Part shown: positions 1 to 9,979 of the stretch, piece by piece
Layout of the letters: the number at the start of each line of letters is the position of its first letter
How positions within the stretch are numbered: position 1 is the first letter of the stretch
From: Buchnera aphidicola (Pemphigus populi)
Lineage (GTDB): Bacteria > Pseudomonadota > Gammaproteobacteria > Enterobacterales > Enterobacteriaceae
NCBI RefSeq assembly: GCF_964058935.1
Contig: NZ_OZ060372.1
Coordinates: forward strand, 546,922-610,921
DNA length: 64,000 nt
Direction: 5' to 3'
The notes under the pieces: generated by a model
The model's input: the letters and a program-made list of their open reading frames with translations, nothing else
What the model was told of the DNA's origin: nothing
Database searches by the model: none
Program-made: the position numbers and the translations under genes

Positions 1-469
1 CATCTGTATTAACTACTATATCTGCTATTTCTTGATAGAATGGATTTCTTTCGTATGCCAGGTTTTCTAAAATTTCCCGACGAGTCAATATATCTTTTTG
101 CAATAATGGACGTTTTTTATCCCTTTGTGTGCGCAACAATTGTTTTTCAATTGTAGTTTTTAAATAAATTACAATACCCCTCGATGAAAGTTGATTCCGT
201 GCTTCTTTAGATTTTATGGAACCACCTCCTGTGGCCAATATAATACCATGGAGTTTAGTAAGTTCATCAATTATTTTTTTTTCTCGATCACGAAATCCTT
301 TTTCACCTTCTACGTCAAACACCCAACTTAAATCAGCACCAGTTCGTTTCTCAATTTCTTGATCAGAATCATAAAATTCCATTCTAAGTTGTTGAGATAA
401 TTGACGACCAATAGTGCTTTTACCAGCACCCATAGGTCCAATCAGAAAGATATTTCTTTTTTCTGCCAT
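1..469 (-). CDS. aroK: Shikimate kinase I, 3' end beyond window
   Basis: Phosphorylates shikimate to shikimate 3-phosphate in the cytoplasmic chorismate pathway. The ATG is at 469 and 156 codons are present, reading off the left edge without a stop; the E. coli enzyme has 173 residues, so about 17 are missing. Visible are the Walker A loop GPMGAGKST near residues 11-19, the shikimate-binding Asp in FYDSD, the GGG motif in ATGGGS, and the LID segment around QRDKKRPLL. In E. coli aroK lies upstream of aroB; whatever follows here is outside the window. Assignment is secure; only the end is unseen. Confidence 0.95.
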   Translation of the reverse strand, partial: MAEKRNIFLIGPMGAGKSTIGRQLSQQLRMEFYDSDQEIEKRTGADLSWVFDVEGEKGFRDREKKIIDELTKLHGIILATGGGSIKSKEARNQLSSRGIVIYLKTTIEKQLLRTQRDKKRPLLQKDILTRREILENLAYERNPFYQEIADIVVNTD

Positions 470-1209
470 TTTTCTTAAATATTATTAAATATAATTTGTT
501 AATCATACCTACAGTCAGAAATACTAAGCTAGTAGGACATAAATTTATAAAAATTCAAATAAAGCATAAAATAAAGTTATATCAAAATTAAAAAATAATT
601 ATCGTGCTTTAAAAAATCAAACTTATAAAAAATCTATCTTATCACATTACTAAAAATTTCATCAATTAAAATTATACTTTTAAAGTTTTTTTATATTTTA
701 TTCATTAATACTATTCATACTTAATTTGTATTTTTGTGAATCACTAACAATATTTTATTACTAGATAAAAGACTTAACTATATTACTAAATAATTTTAAT
801 AGCACCAAATATTTCACATCAAAGATTATAAATATTTATTTTAAAATATGTGTATAATAACTATTAATTATAGTTAATTATGAACAATGTTTATTGTATT
901 AAATTAATAAGTAATTAATTTTTAATAAAAAATTAATACTCTATGATATCAGTATAAGAATACTGCTTTATAAAAAATTTACATATTCCATATATACAAA
1001 ATAGATTATTCATCTAAAAAAATGTTAATTGAAAAATTAAATAATATTATTATAATAATAATTTAATTTATAAAAATATTTATTTACACAATCATATTTC
1101 AATCTTATGTAATAAGAAACGTTGAAATAATTAAAAATATAAAAAACTTGATCTTATTTTTTATGTTAATTATTATATATTAAAAATATTTAAAATTTAT
1201 TTTAAAATA
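470..1209. other. Gene-free A+T-rich spacer between aroK and tRNA-Ser
   Basis: About 740 bp with no open frame resembling a protein and no second tRNA. Composition is nearly pure A/T. The right end holds a good promoter-like pair for tRNA-Ser (entered separately); the left end must hold the aroK promoter, which I could not place. Probably decayed former coding DNA. Confidence 0.6.
1148..1176 (+). promoter_or_regulatory. Sigma-70-like promoter for tRNA-Ser
   Basis: TTGATC at 1148-1153 and TATTAT at 1171-1176 are separated by exactly 17 bp and lie 34 bp upstream of the tRNA-Ser 5' end. Matches to consensus are 4/6 and 5/6. In a genome this rich in A/T such pairs arise often by chance, but position and spacing fit. 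Confidence 0.45.
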
Positions 1210-1294
1210 GGTGAGGTGTCCGAGAGGCTTAAGGAGCACGCCTGGAAAGCGTGTATTATGGAAACGTATCAAGGGTTCGAATCCCTTCCTCACC
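1210..1294 (+). tRNA. serW: tRNA-Ser (anticodon GGA)
   Basis: The acceptor arm GGTGAGG pairs with CCTCACC at 1288-1294. The anticodon GGA is at 1244-1246 inside the stem CACGC/GCGTG, and there is the long class II variable arm expected for tRNA-Ser. The T arm reads GGGTTCGAATCCC. Sequence is very close to E. coli tRNA-Ser(GGA), which decodes UCC and UCU. CCA is not encoded in full (A-rich sequence follows directly). A promoter-like pair lies 34 bp upstream. The symbol follows the E. coli GGA genes serW/serX and is only a family label. Confidence 0.95.
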
Positions 1295-1381
1295 AAAAAA
1301 TTATAAAATTATTTTTTAAAATTTAATTTTTTATCCATCTTAAATATATAATGTATGATAAATACACATTAATTTTTTTAT

Positions 1382-2089
1382 TTACAATAAAATAGATTCC
1401 AAAGATAAATAAATCATTTTATCTAAAGTAGACTGTCTATCTTCTGCAGTAACTTTAATTGATTTTTTGATATGATCTGTTACCGTACAAATAGAAATAG
1501 CTTCAATATTGTATTTTGCTGCTAAAGCATATATTCCTGCTGTTTCCATTTCTATCCCTAAAATTCCATATTTTTCTATTATATCCAACATATCCTTATT
1601 ATCGTAATAAAATAAATCAGTTGTGAATAAATTTCCTATATTTATATTTATCTTAAGAGTTTTAGCTGCTGTAAATACATTTAATAACATGGGAAAACTA
1701 GCAATAGCTGAAAAATCATTATCCTTAAAATTTAATCTATTAACTTTTGAATCAGTACATGCACCCATGCCAACCACGATATCATGTAAACCTATACGAT
1801 TCATTACAGCTCCACAGGTCCCCACTCTTATAATTTTTTTTACTTGATATTCAGTAATTAATTCTTTTACATAAATAGAACATGATGGTATACCTATACC
1901 ATGACTCATGATGGAAATTTTACGATTTTTATAAGTACCAGTACATCCAAACATTGATCTGATATTATTTACTTCAATAACATTTTTTAAATAATTATCA
2001 GCTATATATTTCGCTCTAATTGGATCACCTGGCATAATTACTATATCTGAAAAATCTCCCATCTTGGCATTCATATGAGGAGTAACCAT
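1382..2089 (-). CDS. deoD: Purine nucleoside phosphorylase DeoD
   Basis: Splits purine (deoxy)nucleosides with phosphate into base and (deoxy)ribose 1-phosphate. 235 residues against about 239 in E. coli. Conserved sites are H5, G21, R25, R44 and R88 for nucleoside and phosphate, E180-M181-E182 for the sugar, and D205, the residue that protonates the base. Two positions that are Ser in E. coli are Thr here: the phosphate-loop residue 91 (RVGTCG) and residue 204 next to the catalytic Asp (VTDHI). The start is supported by AAGGAA 8 bp upstream of ATG. It follows deoB by 54 bp on the same strand, as in the E. coli deo operon; deoC and deoA are absent here. Confidence 0.96.
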   Translation of the reverse strand: MVTPHMNAKMGDFSDIVIMPGDPIRAKYIADNYLKNVIEVNNIRSMFGCTGTYKNRKISIMSHGIGIPSCSIYVKELITEYQVKKIIRVGTCGAVMNRIGLHDIVVGMGACTDSKVNRLNFKDNDFSAIASFPMLLNVFTAAKTLKININIGNLFTTDLFYYDNKDMLDIIEKYGILGIEMETAGIYALAAKYNIEAISICTVTDHIKKSIKVTAEDRQSTLDKMIYLSLESILL

Positions 2090-2143
2090 ATTGATTTCCT
2101 TTTGTGTGATATTTTATTGACAATAATATGTATATACATAAAA

Positions 2144-3367
2144 TTATAACATAGTAATTCCATACTTCATTTTAGATAAACTAAAGTACTGTGCTAATGT
2201 CTGTCCTATATCTGCAAATGTTTTACGATGGCCCAAATATTTAGATGTCATACCAGGTCTATAAATTAAAATAGGTACATTTTCTCTTGTATGATCAGTA
2301 CCCAACCATGTTGGGTCACAACCATGATCAGCTGTTATAATCAAGATATCTTCTTTCTCTATCAATTTTAATAATTCAGGTAAACGAGAATCAAATAACT
2401 CTAACCCCTTAGCATATCCTGAAACATCACGACGATGTCCCCATAAAGAATCAAAATCAACAAAATTAGTAAAAATAATAGTATTATCCACAGATTTTTT
2501 TATTTGATTCATAGTGTCATCTAACAAATTATTTAATCCAGTAGATTTTATATTATGTGTAATACCTACTCCAGCATAAATATCTGAAATTTTACCTATT
2601 CCAATCACAATACCGCATTTTTCATCAATTAATTTTTTTAATACCGTCACAGAATGAGGTTGATTGGAAAAATCACTTCTATTATTTGTTCTAATAAATT
2701 GTTTTTTTTTAAAACCAATAAATGGTCTAGCAATGACTCTGCCAATATTATATTTATTTTCATTTAATATTTGTCTTACTGTTAAAGAAAGATTATACAG
2801 TTTTTGCAAACCAAATATCTTTTCATGACAGGCAATTTGAAATACTGAATCTTCGGAAGTATAAAAAATAGGTTTTCCCGTATGAATATGTTCTTCACCA
2901 AAATTATCCAATACCGTTGTTCCAGAAGCATGACAATTTCCTAACGATCCTGTTAAATGAGAACGTGTTAAAATTTCTTCTAGTAACATCCGAGGAAAAC
3001 TATTTTCTTTATTTTTAAAATAATCCCAATTAAATAATACAGGAACACCAGCTATTTCCCAATGTCCAGAAATAGTATCTTTACCTGAAGAAATTTCGCT
3101 GGCGTATGCATAGCTCCCTATAATATTGATGGTATCATTAGCAGAAAATAATATTTTTTTTTTTGATTTTTCTACTAATTCACCTAAACCTAAAGACATT
3201 AGGTTTGGTATTTTTAATGGACCTTTTCTATTTTTATTAGCTAATCCATTCGAACAGGCTTGTAATATATGTCCAAAAGTATCTGCACCATCATCATCAA
3301 ACTTATATGCATCACTACTTGAACCTATACCAAAAGAATCTAACACTAAAACAAATGCACGTTTCAT
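2144..3367 (-). CDS. deoB: Phosphopentomutase DeoB
   Basis: Interconverts (deoxy)ribose 1-phosphate and 5-phosphate, linking nucleoside breakdown by the neighbouring deoD to central metabolism. 407 residues, the same as E. coli. It belongs to the alkaline phosphatase-like metalloenzymes: the first metal Asp is D10 in VLDSFGIG, and the C-terminal metal ligands lie in [11 protein letters not shown] and GTDHTREN. The ISGHWE motif, which includes the phosphorylatable loop region, is present. It is followed closely by deoD and preceded by prfC on the same strand, so the three could be co-transcribed; prfC-deo proximity also exists in E. coli. Confidence 0.96.
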   Translation of the reverse strand: MKRAFVLVLDSFGIGSSSDAYKFDDDGADTFGHILQACSNGLANKNRKGPLKIPNLMSLGLGELVEKSKKKILFSANDTINIIGSYAYASEISSGKDTISGHWEIAGVPVLFNWDYFKNKENSFPRMLLEEILTRSHLTGSLGNCHASGTTVLDNFGEEHIHTGKPIFYTSEDSVFQIACHEKIFGLQKLYNLSLTVRQILNENKYNIGRVIARPFIGFKKKQFIRTNNRSDFSNQPHSVTVLKKLIDEKCGIVIGIGKISDIYAGVGITHNIKSTGLNNLLDDTMNQIKKSVDNTIIFTNFVDFDSLWGHRRDVSGYAKGLELFDSRLPELLKLIEKEDILIITADHGCDPTWLGTDHTRENVPILIYRPGMTSKYLGHRKTFADIGQTLAQYFSLSKMKYGITML

Positions 3368-3488
3368 ATATTATTATATATCCTGATAACATTAAAAAGT
3401 TATTACTAAATTACCCTTAAATTATAACTTATATAAATTTTTTATTATTTTATCTAAAAATAAAAATATTAAAAATTATTAAATAATA

Positions 3489-5096
3489 TTAATTTTCTCT
3501 AATTTTAGAAAAAGTAATATTTGGATAACGTGAAGTAACAATATTTAAGTTAACCAAACTCGGAGCAATATATGCTAATTGATTATTACCATCAATGGCT
3601 AAATTAGCCACATATTTTAATTTAAATTCATTGAGCTGTTTATTATCAATAGATGAAATCCATCTTGCAGTGATAATATTTATACTTTCATAAATAGCCT
3701 CTATATAATATTCTTCTTTCAATCTTTCAATAACAATATCAAATTGTAATTCACCTATTACTCCCAATATTAAATTATTATTTAATACTGGACGAAATAT
3801 TTGTACAGCACCTTCCTCTGATAATTCTTTTAATCCTTTTAGCAATTGTTTTTGTTTAAATGGATTAACCAACCGAATACAACGAAACACTTCAGGAGAA
3901 AAATTAGGAATACCAATGAATTTCATTATTTCACCCTGTGTAAAAGTATCGCCTATTTTTATCCAACCATAATTATGTATGCCTATAATATCTCCTGGAT
4001 AAGCGTAATTTACTGAAAATCGATCTCCAGCTAAAAATGTAAGAGCATCGTTTAAAACAAAATATTTCCTGGTTCGTACATGTAGTAATCTCATACCTTT
4101 AGTATATTTTCCTGAAACTATTCTTATAAAAGCAATACGATCCCTATGTTTAAGATCCATATTAGCTTGTATTTTAAAAACAAAACCAGAAAAATATTTT
4201 TCATTAGGCTCCACTTTTCTAATGTTAGTTTTTCTATATATTGGATATGGAGCCCAATTGATTAAACTATTCAACATATGCTCTATACCGAAATTACTTA
4301 AAGCACTGCCAAAAAATACCGGAGTTAAAATTCCTTGTAAAAAAAAAGAATAATCGAATGACAAATAACACTGATGGATTAACTCTACTTCTTCACGTAA
4401 TTGTTTAGCTGATTCTTTTCCTATTTTTTTATCTAAAAAATCATCATTCAAATCTGTTATTTTAAAAAAAAATAATTTTTCTTTATTATTTTTTACATTT
4501 TTATTATAAATCCATATTTCTTTATTCTGTATATGATATATTCCTTGAAATAAATTACCACAATTAATTGGCCAAGTAATAGGAGCACAAGATATTTTTA
4601 ATTGATTCTCAATATCATCAAATAATTCTATAGGATTTTTAGCATCTCTATCTAATTTATTAATGAAAGTGATAATAGGAGTATTTCTTAATCTAGTAAC
4701 ATCAATTAATTTTTTTGTTCTCTCTTCCACTCCTTTAGCAGCATCTATAATCATTAAACAACAATCTACAGCAGTAATGATGCGATAAGTATCTTCTGAA
4801 AAATCTTCATGGCCAGGTGTATCTAATAAATTAATTAAATGCAATTTATAATAAAATTGCATAACAGAACTGGTAATAGAAATCCCTCTTTTTTTTTCAA
4901 TTTTCATCCAGTCAGATGTAACATATTTACCTGAACCCCTAGCTTTAATAGTACCAGATTTATGAATAACTTTTCCTAACAATAATATCTTTTCAGTAAT
5001 AGTTGTTTTCCCAGCATCAGGATGAGAAATGATTGCAAATGTTCTTCTTTTTTTTATTTCTGAAAAAAAACTTGAATCTAATTTTTTTTTAATCAT
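3489..5096 (-). CDS. prfC: Peptide chain release factor 3
   Basis: Translational GTPase that removes RF1/RF2 from the ribosome after termination. GTPase motifs are in order: G1 SHPDAGKTT, switch I RGISIT, G3 DTPGHEDF, G4 NKLDR. Domains II and III follow to the C terminus (KIQANMD, PGDI, SEEGAVQ, GELQFD). I start it at ATG 5096 (535 residues; E. coli 529); an in-frame GTG at 5108 would add four residues but has no better ribosome site. It is divergent from ansA with 186 bp between them and upstream of deoB on the same strand. Confidence 0.95.
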   Translation of the reverse strand: MIKKKLDSSFFSEIKKRRTFAIISHPDAGKTTITEKILLLGKVIHKSGTIKARGSGKYVTSDWMKIEKKRGISITSSVMQFYYKLHLINLLDTPGHEDFSEDTYRIITAVDCCLMIIDAAKGVEERTKKLIDVTRLRNTPIITFINKLDRDAKNPIELFDDIENQLKISCAPITWPINCGNLFQGIYHIQNKEIWIYNKNVKNNKEKLFFFKITDLNDDFLDKKIGKESAKQLREEVELIHQCYLSFDYSFFLQGILTPVFFGSALSNFGIEHMLNSLINWAPYPIYRKTNIRKVEPNEKYFSGFVFKIQANMDLKHRDRIAFIRIVSGKYTKGMRLLHVRTRKYFVLNDALTFLAGDRFSVNYAYPGDIIGIHNYGWIKIGDTFTQGEIMKFIGIPNFSPEVFRCIRLVNPFKQKQLLKGLKELSEEGAVQIFRPVLNNNLILGVIGELQFDIVIERLKEEYYIEAIYESINIITARWISSIDNKQLNEFKLKYVANLAIDGNNQLAYIAPSLVNLNIVTSRYPNITFSKIREN

Positions 5097-5282
5097 TATA
5101 AATAACACTATTTTAAATTAATATTTAAAATATTATACAATAACCAAAAATGTTTTTATAAAAAATGATTCATTTGTCTTTTAAAAAAATATCTATAAAT
5201 ATTAAATATATTATAAAAATTAATATTATAGTAATATAAATCAATATTTAATATTTTAATTTTTTAATATTTAGAGACGAAA

Positions 5283-6314
5283 ATGAATAAAAAATTTATA
5301 TATATTGCCTATACCGGTGGTACAATTGGAATGAAAAAATCAAAACATGGTTATATTCCTATATCTGGTTATCTACAAAAACAATTAAGTAATATGCCTG
5401 ATTTCCACAAATCAGAAATTCCTAATTTTATAATACATGAGTATCAACCGTTAATTGATTCGTCTAATATGACACCAATAGAATGGCAAATCATAGCAAA
5501 CGATATTTATATAAACTATAAAAAATATGATGGATTTATCGTTTTACACGGTACTGATACCATGTCTTATACTGCCTCAGCACTATCTTTTTTATTAGAA
5601 AATTTACAAAAACCAGTAATTATTACAGGTTCACAAATACCTCTTTCTGAAATACGTTCTGATGGCAGACAAAATCTACTTAATGCTTTAATTATAGCGG
5701 CACATTATCCTATTTCTGAAGTCACGCTACTGTTTAATAATAAATTATACCGAGGTAATAGAACAACTAAAGCTAATGCAGACGGATTAAATGCATTTAT
5801 TTCTCCTAATTTCACTCCATTAATTGAAATAGGGATACAAATTCGTTATATATTTAAACCTCTTATAACAGATATAAGAAAAAATTTTACAAGACATTAC
5901 GTAACTCCACAACCGATTGGAGTCATTATAATTTATCCAGGAATTTCAGCTAAAGTCATTCATAATTTTCTACTACAACCAGTGAAAGCATTAATTTTAT
6001 GTTCTTATGGAGTAGGTAATGCTCCTCAGGATAGGAATTTTTTAAATGAATTAAGAATTGCTTGCCAACATAATATAATTATTGTTAATTTAACACAATG
6101 CGTATCTGGAAGAGTAAATATGAAAGGATACGCAACAGGAAATTCATTAGCCGATATTGGAGTCGTCAGTGGATATGATTTAACCATAGAAGCAACTCTT
6201 ACTAAACTACATTTTTTATTTAGTAAAAATTTATCTAATAAAAAAATAAGAGAAATAATGCAAGAAAATATAAGAGGAGAATTAACTCCAGAATGTAAAA
6301 ATATATTTAATTGA
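5283..6314 (+). CDS. ansA: L-asparaginase I, cytoplasmic
   Basis: Hydrolyses L-asparagine to aspartate and ammonia. 343 residues (E. coli AnsA 338). The nucleophile Thr is T14 in YTGGTIGM, and the second catalytic Thr-Asp pair is in HGTDTM. Late motifs YGVGNAP and LTQC are conserved. There is no signal peptide, which separates it from periplasmic asparaginase II. It is a single gene, divergent from prfC and convergent with nfuA (60 bp between the stops). In an aphid symbiont it could supply aspartate from host asparagine; that role is inference. Confidence 0.95.
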   Translation: MNKKFIYIAYTGGTIGMKKSKHGYIPISGYLQKQLSNMPDFHKSEIPNFIIHEYQPLIDSSNMTPIEWQIIANDIYINYKKYDGFIVLHGTDTMSYTASALSFLLENLQKPVIITGSQIPLSEIRSDGRQNLLNALIIAAHYPISEVTLLFNNKLYRGNRTTKANADGLNAFISPNFTPLIEIGIQIRYIFKPLITDIRKNFTRHYVTPQPIGVIIIYPGISAKVIHNFLLQPVKALILCSYGVGNAPQDRNFLNELRIACQHNIIIVNLTQCVSGRVNMKGYATGNSLADIGVVSGYDLTIEATLTKLHFLFSKNLSNKKIREIMQENIRGELTPECKNIFN

Positions 6315-6374
6315 TTTATTTTAAAACAAAATTACATTAAAATTAGATAATAATATATAAAAATTACACTGCTA

Positions 6375-6950
6375 TTAATAATAAGAATGACTGCCATATT
6401 TATGCATAGTTAAATCAGTAATACCTCTTAATTCAGGAAAAGCGAGTAATAATTTTTTTTCTATATTTTCTTTTAATGTTACATTAATCATTGAACATCC
6501 ATTACAACCTCCGCTAAATTTCAATTTAACATATCCTGATTCCGTAACATCTATTAACACTACGCGACCACCATGTAAAGATAAATTAGGATTAATTTCA
6601 ATATCTAATAAAGACTGAACTCTATTTTTTAAAGATAAATTTGCATTATTGTTTCTATATTTAGCAAAAGGAGCGCTTAAAGTTAATTCAGAATTTACAC
6701 CTTCTAATTCAATGTCAATTTTTGCATCTTTTAAATATGGAACATCAGATTCTCTAATGTAGACATTGAACCCAGAATATGTTATTTCCACATCATTTTT
6801 TTTTATTTCATCTTTATTATAGTAAGATACTCCACATTCTGCTCCGGATGTGCCAGGATTAATAACAAATACGCGGATTTGTGTTCCTATTTTTTTATCT
6901 GCAAGTAATGTCTTAAAATGTTGTTGAGCTAATTTAGAAATATAAATCAT
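6375..6950 (-). CDS. nfuA: Fe-S biogenesis protein NfuA
   Basis: Carrier that holds a [4Fe-4S] cluster and passes it to client enzymes. 191 residues, identical in length to E. coli. The N-terminal half is a degenerate A-type (IscA-like) domain; the C-terminal half is the Nfu domain with the cluster-binding C149-x-x-C152 in GGCNGCSM. It is divergent from bioH, as in E. coli where only gntX lies between. It gains weight here because iscA and hscA are missing from the isc cluster at the other end of the window. Confidence 0.96.
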   Translation of the reverse strand: MIYISKLAQQHFKTLLADKKIGTQIRVFVINPGTSGAECGVSYYNKDEIKKNDVEITYSGFNVYIRESDVPYLKDAKIDIELEGVNSELTLSAPFAKYRNNNANLSLKNRVQSLLDIEINPNLSLHGGRVVLIDVTESGYVKLKFSGGCNGCSMINVTLKENIEKKLLLAFPELRGITDLTMHKYGSHSYY

Positions 6951-7154
6951 AGTAAGAAAAATTTAGTAAAATATTAATAGTAAATAATTTTTTATAATAC
7001 CCATTTGCTTACTTTATAACAAGATAAAAATTTATTTATTTTCTTGACTAATAGAAAATAAGATCATTAATATTAATTAAATACATTAAAATATCTTTAT
7101 CTATTGTAATATATATTACATATAGCATCTTAAATAATATTTTTTTAGAAAAAT

Positions 7155-7928
7155 ATGGATAGATTATATTGGGAAAAGATAGGATCAGGAAATATTAATT
7201 TAATACTCTTACATGGATGGGGATCTAACATAAAAATATGGTATCATATTATTCCTAAACTGAATAAACATTTTACATTATATTTAGTAGATCTACCTGG
7301 ATTTGGGTTAAGTAGAAATTGTTCAGCAATAACGCTGGAATCAATAATACAAATTTTATCTTCTCATATGCCAAAAAACGCTATTTGGTTAGGTTGGTCT
7401 CTAGGAGGATTAATTGCTAATACTATGGGATTATACTATCCTGAAAATATTCGAGCTATTATTAACGTAGCTTCTTCTCCTTGTTTTATAACTCATCCAA
7501 AATGGCCAGGAATTCATTCCAAAAAATTAAAAAATATTTTTCATAATTTAGTTAATCACTATTCAATAACTATTCAAAATTTTATAGATTTACAAATTTT
7601 TAATTCATTTAAACCTTATAATGGTATTTCAATATTAAAAAAAATGATGGGATCATATCCCCATCCTAAAAAAAAAGCTTTAAAAGAAGGATTTAAAATT
7701 TTATGTACTATTGATTTAAGACATAGCATAAAAAAGTTAAAAATTCCATTATTTAGAATATATGGTGATTTAGATCCCCTTGTGCCCAAAAAAATAGCCA
7801 ATATTTTAGATAAAAAAATACCAAATAGTAACTCTATTATTATAAAAAAATCAGCACATGCACCTTTTATTACAAAACCAAAAGAATTTTGTAAATATTT
7901 ATTAAAATTTAAAAAAAGCATTATATAA
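7155..7928 (+). CDS. bioH: Pimeloyl-ACP methyl ester esterase BioH
   Basis: Alpha/beta hydrolase that removes the methyl group from pimeloyl-ACP methyl ester, closing the first stage of biotin synthesis. The catalytic triad falls at S82 (GWSLGG), D207 (YGDLDP) and H235 (SAHAPF), the same residue numbers as in E. coli BioH. The oxyanion loop HGWGSN is at 20-25. 257 residues against 256 in E. coli. It is divergent from nfuA with 204 bp between them. bioC and the late bio genes are not in this window, so whether biotin is made cannot be judged here. Confidence 0.9.
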   Translation: MDRLYWEKIGSGNINLILLHGWGSNIKIWYHIIPKLNKHFTLYLVDLPGFGLSRNCSAITLESIIQILSSHMPKNAIWLGWSLGGLIANTMGLYYPENIRAIINVASSPCFITHPKWPGIHSKKLKNIFHNLVNHYSITIQNFIDLQIFNSFKPYNGISILKKMMGSYPHPKKKALKEGFKILCTIDLRHSIKKLKIPLFRIYGDLDPLVPKKIANILDKKIPNSNSIIIKKSAHAPFITKPKEFCKYLLKFKKSII

Positions 7929-8050
7929 TATAATTACTCATAAAATTTTACTATTCATGAAATTTTATTTTAAAAATATTTAATAAAAATGATTTTTTAA
8001 AAAAATTAAAATTATTTATAAATATGTTTTTAAAACAATTAATAAACTAC

Positions 8051-8075
8051 TAGCCCCCCTAAATACGGGGCGCTA
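8051..8075. terminator. G+C-rich hairpin between bioH and ssb
   Basis: TAGC pairs with GCTA and CCCC with GGGG, with a single C-C mismatch between the two blocks, around an A/T loop. It lies 30 bp past the ssb stop and 123 bp past the bioH stop, between convergent genes, so a two-way terminator is the simplest reading. The T-tracts after it are weak on both strands. It is the most G+C-rich spot in this spacer, which suggests selection. Confidence 0.45.
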
Positions 8076-8104
8076 TGATTATACTAATTTTAAAAACATA
8101 TTTT

Positions 8105-8629
8105 TTAAAAAGGAATGTCGTCATCAAAATCAATTTGATTCTCATCATTAACAGAAGTCTCGTTCTTATTATAAGAACTTGATTGATGAGATTGTCTATC
8201 ATTTTTCTCTAATTTATTTTGTTCTGGTAATATTATATTACTTTTTTTTACATATCCACTAGACATTGAATGATTAGAATTTCTATTTCCTAACATATGC
8301 ATTGTACCGCTAATATTTACGATAATTTCTGTAGTATAACGATCTATACCACTTTGGTCTTGCCATTTTCTGGTTTGTAATGCACCTTCTATATATACCT
8401 GAGCACCCTTTTTAAGATATTCTCTGGCTATTTCGGCTAATTTTCCAAATAATACCACTCTATGCCATTCTGTTTTTTCTTTCATTTCTCCTGTATTTTT
8501 ATCTCTCCATGTCTCAGAAGTGGCTAGGGTGATATTTGCTACAGCACCACCATTAGGCATATAACGAACTTCTGGATCTTGACCTAAATTACCAATGAGA
8601 ATTACTTTATTTATACCTCTGCTTGCCAT
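8105..8629 (-). CDS. ssb: Single-stranded DNA-binding protein
   Basis: Coats single-stranded DNA during replication and repair. 174 residues (E. coli 178). The N-terminal OB fold (about 1-110) carries the family core [16 protein letters not shown] and WHRVVLFG. The middle is a polar, Gln/Ser/Asn-rich linker, shorter and less Gly/Gln-rich than in E. coli. The acidic tip DFDDDIPF, the docking peptide for SSB partners, is intact. uvrA, its usual divergent neighbour in E. coli, is absent. A G+C-rich hairpin follows the stop. Confidence 0.97.
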   Translation of the reverse strand: MASRGINKVILIGNLGQDPEVRYMPNGGAVANITLATSETWRDKNTGEMKEKTEWHRVVLFGKLAEIAREYLKKGAQVYIEGALQTRKWQDQSGIDRYTTEIIVNISGTMHMLGNRNSNHSMSSGYVKKSNIILPEQNKLEKNDRQSHQSSSYNKNETSVNDENQIDFDDDIPF

Positions 8630-9979
8630 TTTTTTACCTATTCAATATATTTAATTACATTATTATTTTTTAATATATTTTTAATATAAAATATTTTTTT
8701 ATATATAAAACTATATCACATAGGTAAATACTTAAAAATATTAACTATTATTAATAATAATGATTAAATAAATATTAATATATTTATATAAAAGTAAATT
8801 TTTTATTAAAAATAATTATATAAAAGTAACAATCAATATGAATATATACAATTGATTTTAAATAAAATAAAATAACATCTATTTTAATTATATTTTTTAT
8901 CATTAAAAATGATAACATGCTATTAAATAATAAAAAATAAATTTTCTTTAACACCCACAATAAATTATATTAAGTAATATTATTGTTATTTTAATCTCAA
9001 ATTAACCATCTAATACATCATTATATACCACAAAAATGACTATCAATACTATTCTTAATTATAAGTATAATAAAGTAATCTTTAATAATTCAGATTAACG
9101 TTCAATGGAAAGATAAACATCTAATTTTATTCTATCTAAATTATTAAAAGTAATACTAAAATTTCTGATAAAAAATGTATAATAAAAGTGATTTTAATAT
9201 AGACTATTCCTTTAAATGACTTAAATTAATCCTTTTAAAAAGATCCAATAAAAAATAAAATTCTATAAATTCCATTAAAAATGTTTTAGCTGTATTAAAC
9301 TCATTTTTACTATTAAACATATTAGCAAAGATAATATAATATATATTACTCTTTAAATAATTTCTTTATAAAGAAATTATAAAATAAAAAACATGCATAA
9401 AATGTATCATCTATATACGTAAAACTTTATAAAGATATAAATATTTCTTTCTAAATTATGAATTTTATAGATTATAAAATATTTAAAAAGTTTATTCGTT
9501 ACCATTAATAGTTGCATAAAATTCATAAAATAAAATAAATTATAACCACACAATAAAGACATTAAGATAAGAAAACACATATTATAAAGTTAATTACTGT
9601 TATTTAAATTACTTTCAAATGTTTAATGATCCTAAAAAATATTAAACACATTCCATATACAATATTTTCATAAAAAATAAAAATTAATTACAAAAAACCA
9701 ATAGAAATGTTAAATCATATATTAGATATATGCTATAGAAATTTATATTCTAAAAAAATAGAACTTTTAGTGTAATAGAACATAAAAAATCAGATTATTA
9801 GAATCTAAAAAAATATTTTATTGATTCCTAAAAATAAAAGTAATTAAGTTATTAATTAAAAAAAACTAAAAATATTTTTGTGAAACTAGGTGTAAATAGA
9901 TACATTGTCATATAGTTTCTTACATCAAAATTAGGTTATAATTTTAAATCTATTCATTACATGATAATATAATATACAT
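8630..9979. other. 1.35-kb gene-free spacer between ssb and dnaB
   Basis: The longest gap in the window. I see no protein-like frame and no tRNA. It is mostly A/T with scattered short runs of higher complexity. A perfect 24-bp palindrome occurs at 9357-9380, and a TATAAT at 9937-9942 lies 38 bp before dnaB, without a clear -35. In E. coli several genes lie between dnaB and ssb (including alr, tyrB and uvrA), so eroded gene remains are the likeliest content; this is inference. Confidence 0.55.
9357..9380. repeat. Perfect 24-bp palindrome
   Basis: ATAATTTCTTTA is followed directly by its reverse complement. With no loop it is a symmetric site rather than a terminator; it could be a protein-binding site or chance in A/T-rich DNA. 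Confidence 0.35.

Noticed and set aside
7616-7921. Minus-strand open frame inside bioH
   Set aside because: It is a shadow of a gene with all three catalytic residues in place; no ribosome site or family match.
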